Shown in pieces: positions 16,514 to 25,348 of a DNA stretch of 64,000 nucleotides; within the stretch, counting starts at the first letter, position 1; each line of letters starts with the position of its first letter. The notes under the pieces are model-generated. The model was not told the origin of the DNA, did no database searches, and saw only the letters and a program-made list of their open reading frames with translations. The DNA is taken from assembly GCF_005876835.1 (NCBI RefSeq), contig NZ_PPSW01000022.1, positions 62,001 through 126,000 of the forward strand, given 5' to 3'. The DNA is from Pseudoalteromonas phenolica. Its GTDB lineage: Bacteria > Pseudomonadota > Gammaproteobacteria > Enterobacterales > Alteromonadaceae. A program made the position numbers and the translations under genes.

Positions 16514-16691
16514 GTTCACTCTCATCACTCCCTTTTGAGTTATTACTCGTGCCCTTAAGGTTAAATACTGTTCTAGAAGCAAAATGATCTTTTAAGGCAG
16601 ATGCTCTTGCACTCATCAATAATTCTCGCTCATGCTCAGGAGGTTGATGGTTACTGGCAATAAACCTAGATGCGTTTTTTTTATCGGTCAT
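16503..16691 (-). CDS. Small basic protein of unknown function
   Basis: 62 residues from the ATG at 16691 (the frame extends 24 codons upstream, but this part is hydrophobic and unlike the rest). The sequence begins MTDKKNASRFIASNHQPPEH and is polar, Ser/Arg/Lys/His rich. No recognisable domain. Forms an overlapping pair with the next gene; both lie between a thioesterase gene and trmO. Confidence 0.45.
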   Translation of the reverse strand: MTDKKNASRFIASNHQPPEHERELLMSARASALKDHFASRTVFNLKGTSNNSKGSDESEHGI

Positions 16692-16833
16692 TTTTCTGTA
16701 ACTTAAATGATAATTCAGACATAAGATTATGTCGGTTTGCAAAATAATCCAATTACACGCCATTACAGCTTCATTACATGGTTTATTTGCTTAAGAAAAG
16801 TTACAATCCGAACATCTATGTTTTTATATTTAG

Positions 16834-17544
16834 TTGCTTGTGGAAAACTACCAAATTGAGCCTGTCGGTTTTATTCAATCTCCTTATAAACAAAAATTTG
16901 CCATACCTAGACAGCCCCGTTTAGTGCCAGAGGCAAAAGCCAAACTTATCTTTAGTAAAGAATTTAGCCGCGAAGAGTTTGTTCGAGGTATCGAAGAGTT
17001 TACACACTTATGGTTGTTGTTTCGTTTTCACGAAACCGCTGACAAAGGCTATTCTGCGCTTGTACGTCCGCCCCGTTTAGGCGGGAATGAAAAAAAAGGC
17101 GTATTTGCAACCCGAGCCACTTTTCGACCAAATGGCATTGGCATGAGTGCGGTGAAATTAGAAGGTGTTGAATATAATAATGGTCAACTTGCTCTACTTT
17201 TATCTGGTATAGATTTACTTGATGGCACACCAATTATAGATATAAAGCCATATTTACCTTATTCAGATGCCATGCCTGAAGCTTCTGCAGGTTTTGCCGA
17301 TACACGCCCTGAAACCTTAATGACTGTTGAGTTTTCAAAGCAAGCAGCTGAGTTTTTGGCAAAGCAAGCTGATAAATCACTGACAGAGTTTATTGCCAAT
17401 GTACTTAAACAAGACCCTCGACCTGCTTACAAAAAACAAAAAGCAGGCACACAGACTTACGGAATGAACTTGTATCATTACAATATTCGATGGCAAGTCG
17501 ACGGTGAACACAATCTTGTCACAGAAATCAGTATTGAACGTTAA
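16834..17544 (+). CDS. trmO: TrmO, tRNA (N6-threonylcarbamoyladenosine-37) methyltransferase
   Basis: About 236 residues. There is no in-frame ATG near the start; TTG 16834 or GTG 16840 must serve, and no strong ribosome site is seen. The TrmO/TsaA pattern is clear: GFIQSPYKQKFAIPRQP, HLWLLFRFH, VRPPRLGGNEKKGVFATR, FRPNGIGMSAV and DLLDGTPIIDIKPYLPY, then QDPRPAYKK. It methylates t6A37 of tRNA-Thr using SAM. Adjacent to proS, as in E. coli. Confidence 0.94.
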   Translation: MLVENYQIEPVGFIQSPYKQKFAIPRQPRLVPEAKAKLIFSKEFSREEFVRGIEEFTHLWLLFRFHETADKGYSALVRPPRLGGNEKKGVFATRATFRPNGIGMSAVKLEGVEYNNGQLALLLSGIDLLDGTPIIDIKPYLPYSDAMPEASAGFADTRPETLMTVEFSKQAAEFLAKQADKSLTEFIANVLKQDPRPAYKKQKAGTQTYGMNLYHYNIRWQVDGEHNLVTEISIER

Positions 17545-17559
17545 TAAACACTTTGTATG

Positions 17560-17595
17560 GGTCGTTAGCACTGCTAAACTAACGGCCATTTTCTA
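17560..17595 (+). terminator. Weak terminator between trmO and proS
   Basis: 9-bp stem GGTCGTTAG / CTAACGGCC (one wobble), loop of 10, followed by ATTTTCT. Read-through into proS is possible. Confidence 0.55.
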
Positions 17596-17627
17596 GAAAA
17601 ACAAAATACTATACGAACGGAACCACC

Positions 17628-19352
17628 ATGCGTACCAGTCAATATATTCTTGCGACTCTAAAAGAGACGCCTTCTGATGCTGAAATTATCAGCCACCAAC
17701 TTATGCTTCGTGCAGGCATGATCCGTAAACTTGCATCAGGTTTGTACACTTGGTTGCCATCAGGCTTAAAAGTTTTACGCAAAGTTGAACAAGTAGTTCG
17801 TGAAGAAATGAACAAAGCCGGTGCAATCGAGTTACTTATGCCGGTTATTCAACCTGCTGATCTGTGGGAAGAGTCTGGCCGCTGGGAACAGTTTGGCCCA
17901 GAACTATTGCGTATCAACGACAGACATAATCGTCCGTTTGCGCTTGGTCCTACACACGAAGAAGTGATCACAGATCTAGTACGTAAAGAAATTAACAGCT
18001 ACAAGCAGTTACCAATTAATTTCTACCAAATTCAAACTAAAGTACGCGACGAAGTACGTCCTCGGTTTGGTGTAATGCGTGCACGTGAATTCACCATGAA
18101 AGATGCTTACTCTTTCCATATGACAGAAGAGTGTCTGGATAATACCTACCAACGTATGCATAAAGCATACTGCAATATTTTTGAGCGTTTAGGTCTAGAT
18201 TACCGTCCAGTAATTGCAGACACAGGGTCAATTGGTGGTAGTGTTTCTCATGAATTTCACGTGTTAGCAGAATCAGGTGAAGATGCAATCGCATTCAGTG
18301 ATGCAAGTGATTACGCAGCAAATATTGAAAAAGCCGAAGCAGTTACACCTAGCGAAGTACGCCCTGCTCCATCTAAAGAATTAAACACATTCGATACCCC
18401 AGAAGCAAAAACCATTGAAGAGCTTAAAACAAAGCATGGTGTTAAAGCACATCGTGGTGTTAAAACCCTCATTGTTTATGGTGCATCAGATGAAAATGGA
18501 GAACGTGGTTTAGTTGCACTTATCGTTCGTGGCGACCATGAATTAAATGAGTTAAAAGCTGAAAAGCTATCACTTGTAGACTCTCCGCTAGAAATGGCAA
18601 AAGAGGAAGACATTGTCGCTGCCATTGGCGCTCGCCCTGGCTCATTAGGCCCTGTAGGTCTTGATATGCCAATTATTGTTGATCGCAGTGTAGATGTGAT
18701 GGCTGACTTTGTTGCAGGCGCAAATAAAGATGGCGTGCATTACAGCGGTATCAACTTCGATCGCGATGTCACTGACTACACTGTAGAAGATATTCGTAAC
18801 GTTGTTGAAGGCGATCCAAGCCCTTGTGGTAACGGCACGCTACATATCAAACGCGGTATTGAAGTAGGCCATATTTTCCAACTTGGCAGTAAATATTCTG
18901 AAGCAATGAATGCTGGCGTACTTGGCGAAAACGGTAAAAACCAAATCATGACCATGGGTTGTTATGGTATTGGTGTATCTCGTATCGTTGCTGCAGCGAT
19001 TGAGCAAAACAATGATAAGTTTGGTATTAAGTGGCCAAAAACACTTGCGCCATTTGAACTTGCTATTGTGCCAATGAACATGCACAAGTCGCATCGTATT
19101 CCTGATATCGCAGAGCGTTTATACAGCGAATTCCAAGATGCTGGTGTTGATGTGTTATTCGATGACCGTAAAGAGCGCCCTGGTGTCATGTTTAATGACA
19201 TGGAGTTGGTTGGTATTCCATACACACTTGTTATTGGTGAGCGTAACCTTGACGAAAATAAGGTTGAGCTTAAGAACCGTATAACCGGTGAAAAGCTAAT
19301 GCTTGATATTGATTCAGCGGTTGCTGAGATCACGAAAGCTATCAAAGCTTAA
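17628..19352 (+). CDS. proS: Prolyl-tRNA synthetase
   Basis: 574 residues, the usual length for the bacterial class II enzyme. N-terminal catalytic core ([38 protein letters not shown] motif 2), an inserted editing domain (about 230-400) that removes mischarged Ala, motif 3 region ([17 protein letters not shown]) and a C-terminal anticodon-binding domain. Charges tRNA-Pro in the cytoplasm. Closed by a strong terminator. Confidence 0.98.
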   Translation: MRTSQYILATLKETPSDAEIISHQLMLRAGMIRKLASGLYTWLPSGLKVLRKVEQVVREEMNKAGAIELLMPVIQPADLWEESGRWEQFGPELLRINDRHNRPFALGPTHEEVITDLVRKEINSYKQLPINFYQIQTKVRDEVRPRFGVMRAREFTMKDAYSFHMTEECLDNTYQRMHKAYCNIFERLGLDYRPVIADTGSIGGSVSHEFHVLAESGEDAIAFSDASDYAANIEKAEAVTPSEVRPAPSKELNTFDTPEAKTIEELKTKHGVKAHRGVKTLIVYGASDENGERGLVALIVRGDHELNELKAEKLSLVDSPLEMAKEEDIVAAIGARPGSLGPVGLDMPIIVDRSVDVMADFVAGANKDGVHYSGINFDRDVTDYTVEDIRNVVEGDPSPCGNGTLHIKRGIEVGHIFQLGSKYSEAMNAGVLGENGKNQIMTMGCYGIGVSRIVAAAIEQNNDKFGIKWPKTLAPFELAIVPMNMHKSHRIPDIAERLYSEFQDAGVDVLFDDRKERPGVMFNDMELVGIPYTLVIGERNLDENKVELKNRITGEKLMLDIDSAVAEITKAIKA

Positions 19353-19366
19353 TCTCACAGCATCAA

Positions 19367-19393
19367 AAAAAGCGGCTATTTAGCCGCTTTTTT
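19367..19393. terminator. Bidirectional terminator between proS and the DUF3025 gene
   Basis: AAAGCGGCTA-TT-TAGCCGCTTT with A and T runs on the two sides; serves both convergent genes. Confidence 0.92.
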
Positions 19394-19410
19394 ATTGTCT
19401 TCAAACGCTA

Positions 19411-20211
19411 TTATTTTCGTTTTGGGCGAAAATAATCGGTATTAGTATAAAAATTTGCATCTTTGTTTTCTTCATACCATGAAGGAACGCCCAATAATGG
19501 TAAAGGTGACATCTTTTTATTGTCTTCTAATAACCCATCTGTGATCATTTGATAAAGCTGCTCATCTAAATAGTGATATTGCTGCTCTAAACTTAATTTG
19601 TAAAAACTTTCCTCAGCTTTTATACAAACTAACTTACCGGTAAGCCCAATAAATGGGTTGGTCATCATTTCATAGTTAGCGTGGCCAAATGTAAAAGGTA
19701 AATAATTTTTACCCCACTGCATTCTTTGTTCTACAAAAGCTTCTGACCATTGATGTGATTTTAGTTGAGAAATTATTTGATCATTATTAACCACTAATAT
19801 AACGCCACACTCGTCAAATAATGTTATTGCATTTCTTTTTTTACTTCTTTGTTTAGTGCCATGCGCTTCTATTTCTTCAATATGCAATTCATTCAGAAGT
19901 GCTTTGGTTTTTGGAAATAAGCACCAAATGAAAGCGCCAAATAAGTCATGCCAATTTTGCTCACGTGTTGGCACTTGCCCTGTTTCGAAGATAATTGCTT
20001 CGTAGTATCGGGTTTCATTTTCTAATTCAGAGTTAGGCGTAAAGCGAATCTTTAATCCTTGTGGGTTCTTTAAGTCTTTTAACCCGTTTAACCAGTCAAA
20101 ACTTGGCCAATCTGTATGTGAACAGAGGTTAAACAAAGTATTTAGATGCTCAAAAGCACCATTATTAAGACAGGATTGAGAGAATGTCTCTGAGGCAACA
20201 AATCTTTTCAT
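19411..20211 (-). CDS. DUF3025 family protein
   Basis: 266 residues. Hallmarks of DUF3025 are present: NWHDLFGAFIWCLFPKTKALLN, a basic KQRSKKRNAITLFDECGVIL segment, and PLLGVPSWYEEN with FY.NTDYFRP near the C-terminus. Cytosolic, no signal peptide. Function is unknown in the family. Convergent with proS, single gene. Confidence 0.85.
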   Translation of the reverse strand: MKRFVASETFSQSCLNNGAFEHLNTLFNLCSHTDWPSFDWLNGLKDLKNPQGLKIRFTPNSELENETRYYEAIIFETGQVPTREQNWHDLFGAFIWCLFPKTKALLNELHIEEIEAHGTKQRSKKRNAITLFDECGVILVVNNDQIISQLKSHQWSEAFVEQRMQWGKNYLPFTFGHANYEMMTNPFIGLTGKLVCIKAEESFYKLSLEQQYHYLDEQLYQMITDGLLEDNKKMSPLPLLGVPSWYEENKDANFYTNTDYFRPKRK

Positions 20212-20352
20212 AGGACTACAGACTTAAAAATTTTCGCGATTTTATCGTAAACTTGTCTTCACGCCAACCAAGGCGGTTAATCGCTTTAACTCGAACAAGC
20301 AGTCTAGAAATGTGTATACTTAAGCGATTTTAATTAAAAGAAAAAAGTGATT

Positions 20353-21978
20353 ATGAAACTGAGAATAACACTTAGCGCAATTGCAGCTGCCGTGCTTGCA
20401 GGTTGCGTATCAACAAGTAACACATCTAACGATATTCAAGCCGCTTATAACAGCATTAACGAAACACAACTTGCAGAGCATATTAAAACACTCGCTTCTG
20501 ATGAGTTTGAAGGTCGTGCCCCTTCTTCAAAAGGTGAAGAGCTTACCCTAGCCTACCTAACAAAACACTTTAAAGCACTGGGTTATGAACCTGGTAATGG
20601 TGATAGCTTCTTCCAAGAAGTGCCGCTTGTTTCAATTGAAGCAGACTCTGACATGGAGTTGGTAATTGGTGGCAAAGCTTACCAATACAAAAAAGAAATG
20701 GTCATGGGCACAGGCCGCATTAGCGAACTTGAGTCTATCAACAACTCTGAAATGGTGTTTGTTGGCTATGGTGTGAATGCGCCAGAATATGGCTGGAACG
20801 ATTACGAAGGCCTAGATGTTAAAGGTAAAACGGTTGTAATGCTGGTTAATGATCCTGGTTTTGCGACCAAAGATCCAAGCATGTTCACGGGTGAAGCCAT
20901 GACCTACTATGGTCGTTGGACATACAAATATGAAGAAGCAAGTCGTCAAGGGGCTGCGGGTGCCATCATCATTCATGAAACAGCGCCAGCTTCTTATCCT
21001 TGGAGCGTTGTTGAAAACTCTTGGAGTGGCGAGCAATTTGGCTTCCAAAAAGAGAATAAAAACATGGACCGTGTAGCAGTTGAAGGTTGGGTGACTGTCG
21101 ATGTAGCTAAAGAGCTGTTCGAAAAAGCAGGTCTAAACTTTGAGGATGTTAAGAAGAAAGCGGCACAAGGCGCCTATCATGTTGATATGGGCGACTTAAC
21201 CGCCTCAGTAACGGTTAAGAGCAAGATCAAGACATCAACGTCGTATAACTTTATTGCGACTTTACCTGGAAGCAAAAAGCCAGAAGAGCACATTGTTTAC
21301 TCTGCGCACTGGGACCACTTGGGTATAGATAAAAACCGTAAAGGTGACCAAATCTATAACGGCGCGCATGATAATGCGACGGGTACTGGTGGTATGATTG
21401 AAGTAGCAGAAGCATTCGCTAAGCTGCCAACTCGTCCAGACCGTTCCATCACCTTCTTAGCAGTAACTGCGGAAGAGCAAGGCTTACTTGGCTCAAAATT
21501 CTATGCGAATACGCCGGTCATTCCAGCAAAACAGACCGTTGCTAACATCAACATGGATAGCTTAAACCTACTTGGTAAAGTGAAAGATATCAGCGTAGTG
21601 GGTATCGGTAAATCAAGCCTAGACGAAATGTTGGCTGATGCTGCTAAAGCTCAGGGTCGTGTAGTTTCTGGAGATCCACGTCCGGCATCAGGAGGTTATT
21701 ACCGCTCAGATCACTTTGCATTCGCTAATATGGGTGTACCTGCAATGTACGCTGGTGGTGGTACAGAAGCACTCGATGAGGCAACAGCAAACTATCGTAA
21801 GAAAATGAGCTTAGTACTGCGTGGCTGCTATCACCAACCGTGTGATAGATACCGTGATGAGTGGGATTTAAGCGGTGCAGTTCAAGATTTGCAGTTGTTC
21901 TTCCAAGTTGGCTATGACGTTTCTCAACAAGCTGAATGGCCAACATGGAAAGCCGGTGCTGAATTCAAACGCAAATAA
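20353..21978 (+). CDS. M28 family metallopeptidase, lipoprotein
   Basis: 541 residues from ATG 20353 (an in-frame GTG lies 6 bases earlier). A lipobox AAVLAGC with Cys at 19 predicts a lipid-anchored envelope protein. A protease-associated-like insert (about 120-260) precedes the M28 zinc aminopeptidase core: SAHWDHLG (His/Asp ligands), GAHDNATGTGG, TAEEQGLLGS (catalytic and ligand Glu), NMDSLN and SDHFAF. It likely removes N-terminal residues from peptides in the periplasm or outside. Monocistronic. Confidence 0.92.
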   Translation: MKLRITLSAIAAAVLAGCVSTSNTSNDIQAAYNSINETQLAEHIKTLASDEFEGRAPSSKGEELTLAYLTKHFKALGYEPGNGDSFFQEVPLVSIEADSDMELVIGGKAYQYKKEMVMGTGRISELESINNSEMVFVGYGVNAPEYGWNDYEGLDVKGKTVVMLVNDPGFATKDPSMFTGEAMTYYGRWTYKYEEASRQGAAGAIIIHETAPASYPWSVVENSWSGEQFGFQKENKNMDRVAVEGWVTVDVAKELFEKAGLNFEDVKKKAAQGAYHVDMGDLTASVTVKSKIKTSTSYNFIATLPGSKKPEEHIVYSAHWDHLGIDKNRKGDQIYNGAHDNATGTGGMIEVAEAFAKLPTRPDRSITFLAVTAEEQGLLGSKFYANTPVIPAKQTVANINMDSLNLLGKVKDISVVGIGKSSLDEMLADAAKAQGRVVSGDPRPASGGYYRSDHFAFANMGVPAMYAGGGTEALDEATANYRKKMSLVLRGCYHQPCDRYRDEWDLSGAVQDLQLFFQVGYDVSQQAEWPTWKAGAEFKRK

Positions 21979-22014
21979 ACCCAAATGAGATTGATTTTTA
22001 TTTAAATTAAGACT

Positions 22015-22049
22015 AAAGTGCAACTGATAATATTTATTGGTTGCACTTT
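22015..22049. repeat. Perfect 10-bp inverted repeat abutting the start codon of the 10-TM exporter
   Basis: AAAGTGCAAC (22015-22024) and GTTGCACTTT (22040-22049) are exact reverse complements with a 15-base AT-rich spacer containing TAATAT. The right arm ends at the base before ATG 22050. It could be a protein operator over the promoter or an RNA hairpin hiding the start. Confidence 0.8.
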
Positions 22050-23210
22050 ATGAACACTCTCACAACGTTAAGGCATTCGCCTGTTCTTAATTCGCTTGCA
22101 TTCATGCTTGCCAATAAACGACTTGTTTTACCTGTTTTTATACTGCTGTCTTTACTCTATGAACCAATAAGACCTATTACAATACCTACTCTTGCAGATG
22201 CATTTTTTCAGGTCACTGTTTTCGTCGCCGCAACCTTATTCATCTATTACTATTTAGTTGACAGATTACCTCAGCTTGAACTCAGTTACTTAAAAGCAAA
22301 ATCACCTACATTAGAAATTACCTTCGCAGCAATACTCGGCGCATTACCAGGTTGTGGTGGAGCTATTATTGTAGTTACTCAATTTACCAAGAAACAAGCC
22401 AGCTTTGCTTCTGTTGTCGCTGTATTAACTGCGACCATGGGAGATGCTGCTTTTCTACTGTTAGCTAAAGACCCTATTGCTGCTTTAAGTGTAATTAGTA
22501 TCGGCGTTGTTACAGGCATAATAAGTGGTTTAATTGTCCATTTGTTCCATGCAGATTCATTTTGCTATCCTCAAAAAGCTGCAAACTATGCACATGATTG
22601 CATGAAATCTAATAAGGCCATTCATGTTGGTGAAAAGTTATGGAAGTTTTTTCTAGCGCCTTGTGTGGTTATATCTTTACTCATTGCATTTAATGTAGAT
22701 TTCGGCGAGTTTGATAATGCCATCACTTATTTTGGTGCTTTGTTTGCTGCTATCGCAGTCACCATTTGGGCATTTTCTTCAGAAGGTAAAACCTATCAAC
22801 AAATTGCTGCTGAAGATGAGGAAGTATCACCGCCTAGTAAGTTTTCTCGAATAATACAAGATACCCACTTTGTAACAGCCTGGGTCATCGCGAGCTTTAT
22901 GCTTTATGAAATTGCAGTGAGTGTGTTTGGACTAGACCTTAGAGCTTGGTTTAGTGAATATGCGATTTATGCCCCGCTCATTGCTGTTGCAATCGGTTTA
23001 TTACCTGGTTGTGGCCCTCAAATAGTCATCACCACATTGTATATACAAGGTATTATCCCATTTAGTGCTTTAGTTGGTAATGCTATATCAAATGATGGAG
23101 ACGCGCTTTTCCCTGCTTTAGCAATGGCACCTAAGGCAGCTTTAATTGCCACGTTATATTCAGCAATCCCTGCATTATTAGTGAGTTATATTTTGTTTTG
23201 GTATTTATAA
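22050..23210 (+). CDS. Putative 10-TM heavy-metal exporter (ArsP_2/PF11449-like)
   Basis: 386 residues from ATG 22050 (a TTG start at 22041 would lie in the inverted repeat). About ten hydrophobic segments with two internally repeated motifs: GALPGCGGAIIVVTQF near 95 and GLLPGCGPQIVITTLY near 315, each followed by an acidic-containing segment (TMGDAAFLLL and SNDGDALFPAL). This duplicated PGCG architecture fits the putative metal exporter family, sometimes annotated as arsenic or manganese efflux. No ribosome site is visible before the start. The substrate is not determinable from sequence. Confidence 0.75.
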   Translation: MNTLTTLRHSPVLNSLAFMLANKRLVLPVFILLSLLYEPIRPITIPTLADAFFQVTVFVAATLFIYYYLVDRLPQLELSYLKAKSPTLEITFAAILGALPGCGGAIIVVTQFTKKQASFASVVAVLTATMGDAAFLLLAKDPIAALSVISIGVVTGIISGLIVHLFHADSFCYPQKAANYAHDCMKSNKAIHVGEKLWKFFLAPCVVISLLIAFNVDFGEFDNAITYFGALFAAIAVTIWAFSSEGKTYQQIAAEDEEVSPPSKFSRIIQDTHFVTAWVIASFMLYEIAVSVFGLDLRAWFSEYAIYAPLIAVAIGLLPGCGPQIVITTLYIQGIIPFSALVGNAISNDGDALFPALAMAPKAALIATLYSAIPALLVSYILFWYL

Positions 23211-23235
23211 TCAAGGTTTAACACTTGTATAGACA

Positions 23236-23282
23236 AGAAAAAAGCCTTTAGGGTTTGCTCTAAAGGCTTCATTGTTTTTTTA
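23236..23282. terminator. Bidirectional terminator
   Basis: 10-bp perfect stem AAGCCTTTAG / CTAAAGGCTT (23242-23251 with 23260-23269), A run on one side and T run on the other; serves the exporter and the convergent MFS gene. Confidence 0.88.
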
Positions 23283-23293
23283 AAGTATCAACA

Positions 23294-25015
23294 TTAATTC
23301 ATGACAGGCTCTGCAGCTACATTTTTCGAGTAAAGATTAAAACACCACAACGCAATAGATGTGACGCCGGCAATGGCAGCAAATAGTAACCACATCAGTT
23401 CTGGTTTATTCATACCTAATGCTAGATTCGCATAACTCCAACCTGACAAAAATCCTGCACACAAAAAACCTAATGCCATAGAAACAAAGTAATAACCCAT
23501 ATACAAGGCTGCTTGCTCTTTCGGTGCTATGCTTGCAACATATTCTTGACTCTTTGGTGAGGTAAGCATTTCACCTAATGCAATTAATAAGATCACAACT
23601 GTAATCACCCAGCCTACCATATTGTTTTGAGAGCCAATTAAGAATATGAATGCAGCCGCAATGATGATGAGTCCAGCAATTAGCACATAGATAGATTTAA
23701 ACCTTTGACAAAGCAAACTCACAAATATTTGTAGCAAAACGATTGCAGCAAAGTCTAAGTTAATTAGATACTCAGGGTTAACCTGTCTGTATGCTAAAAG
23801 ATGAGCTGTATAGTTTTGTATTTGTGTACTATTTAATTCGTTTGTATTGTCTGCAATTAAACGTAACTCTGTCACCAAATTTGCTAACTCATTAGTTGGC
23901 ACATTTACTTTTAAATGCACCCACTCCAGCCTCAAAGTTTCAAATTCAATGGCATTACTCATCTTAATATCATTAAATAAAGTCACTATAGCTGCAGATA
24001 TTTTTTCTTCATCTACGAAGGCAAAGAAATCAACTGCTCCCTGCCCAAATAATGATAAGAACTGAACTAAATCTTTGGTATCAACAAAGTCACGAATAAA
24101 CAGCGGTACGGTGTAAAAAAGTTGGTTATAGACAGTCCAAAAACCCGTTAATATCGCAAGATAAATCGCGAATTTAGCATTACTGACTTTTACTTTCTCT
24201 TGCCACCAGCATGATGCACTTTCTTTTGCAAATAAATTCCAAACTACATTTGATATAAGCCAAAGTACAATGGCCAAAAACGCTTTAGGGTAAGTTAACC
24301 ACTCAACACCCGCACACATTAGTAGTACGATAGAAACAAATAAAACCAAAGCAAAACGACCATTCCCTAACACACTTTGTGCCTCATTTATCGTTTCTTT
24401 TAAGCTTTTATCGCTTTGCTTTTTAAGTGATGGTGGGTTCTTGTAGAAGAATAAAACTGGCACAAAATTTAATAGTATCCAAGCCGCCGACATCATAAAT
24501 ACCGCATCCCAACTTATCGCTCTCATAGAACCAGCTATAAGCGGACCTAGAAACCCACCGACGTTAACCATGGTATAGAATATACCAAAGCCCAGCCCTC
24601 TATTTTGGTCATTAGTGCTATGAGCAATCGTGCCAACAACGACTGGCTTAAAGCATGCAGCACCTAAAGCGACAAAGCTGAGTACAATAAAAAATGGCCA
24701 GAAGTCTTTGACTTGCCCTAGTAAGAAATAACTCGGCGCCATAATTACAAAAGAAATGACAAACATTTTTTTATAACCAATTCGATCACCAAGCGCACCA
24801 GTTAGAACAGGCAATAAATACAAAAAGAAAGGAATGATCCCTTGAATTGCTCCTCTCTCAATATCAGAAAATCCGACACCACCTTGTGACTTTGGTGTCG
24901 TCATATAAATAGATGACACTGCAAAAAAACCATACCAAGCTAATCGCTCAAAAATTTCCATGATATTGGCAATATAAAAGCTCTTTCCAAATCCCGCTTT
25001 ATGATTAGAGTACAC
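23294..25015 (-). CDS. MFS transporter, POT/peptide-transporter-like
   Basis: 573 residues from a GTG at 25015, chosen because GGGGGAG precedes it by 5 bases and the product then begins VYSNHKAGFGKSFYIAN; the ATG at 25060 has no such support. Twelve or more membrane segments; MEIFERLAWYGFFAV in helix 1 and GDRIGYKKMF (MFS loop 2-3 motif) resemble the proton-dependent oligopeptide transporters, with helix 4-5 FYTMVNVGGFLGPLIAG also POT-like. A long polar insert (about 345-415) sits in the middle. Likely proton-coupled uptake of peptides or a related nutrient; substrate uncertain. Confidence 0.82.
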   Translation of the reverse strand: MYSNHKAGFGKSFYIANIMEIFERLAWYGFFAVSSIYMTTPKSQGGVGFSDIERGAIQGIIPFFLYLLPVLTGALGDRIGYKKMFVISFVIMAPSYFLLGQVKDFWPFFIVLSFVALGAACFKPVVVGTIAHSTNDQNRGLGFGIFYTMVNVGGFLGPLIAGSMRAISWDAVFMMSAAWILLNFVPVLFFYKNPPSLKKQSDKSLKETINEAQSVLGNGRFALVLFVSIVLLMCAGVEWLTYPKAFLAIVLWLISNVVWNLFAKESASCWWQEKVKVSNAKFAIYLAILTGFWTVYNQLFYTVPLFIRDFVDTKDLVQFLSLFGQGAVDFFAFVDEEKISAAIVTLFNDIKMSNAIEFETLRLEWVHLKVNVPTNELANLVTELRLIADNTNELNSTQIQNYTAHLLAYRQVNPEYLINLDFAAIVLLQIFVSLLCQRFKSIYVLIAGLIIIAAAFIFLIGSQNNMVGWVITVVILLIALGEMLTSPKSQEYVASIAPKEQAALYMGYYFVSMALGFLCAGFLSGWSYANLALGMNKPELMWLLFAAIAGVTSIALWCFNLYSKNVAAEPVMN

Positions 25016-25348
25016 TTTAACTCCCCCTCTTATTTTGCATACAATATACCACCAAAACATAGAGTGATGTAAAGCATTAATTCTTAGAGGGAGATCTTTA
25101 AAAATAACTATTCTTTTTTCATAAATAGTAGACAGTAATAATGACCCGATTGAGTAAGTGATCTATTTTAAGGCAAGAAAACTTGTTGGTAGCACTGTTC
25201 ACGCGTCGTGATATCCCTGAGGTACCTACATCTATAAAGGTAAGGCAAATATTTCGTCATTCTAAATGAGAAATCTATAGCGCAGCTATCACCAGATTTA
25301 ATCCCTAAAAAATGATTAAGTGTTAGTGCGGTTAGTATTATAAAGTCA
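25016..25348. other. Intergenic region, 333 bases, possible palindromic repeat
   Basis: No coding frame is supported. At 25251-25274 there is an imperfect hairpin (ATTTC-g-TCATT-cta-AATGA-GAAAT). Such a unit could be a dispersed intergenic repeat, but only one copy was noticed in this window. Promoter elements for the MFS gene presumably lie near the right side of its start. Confidence 0.4.
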
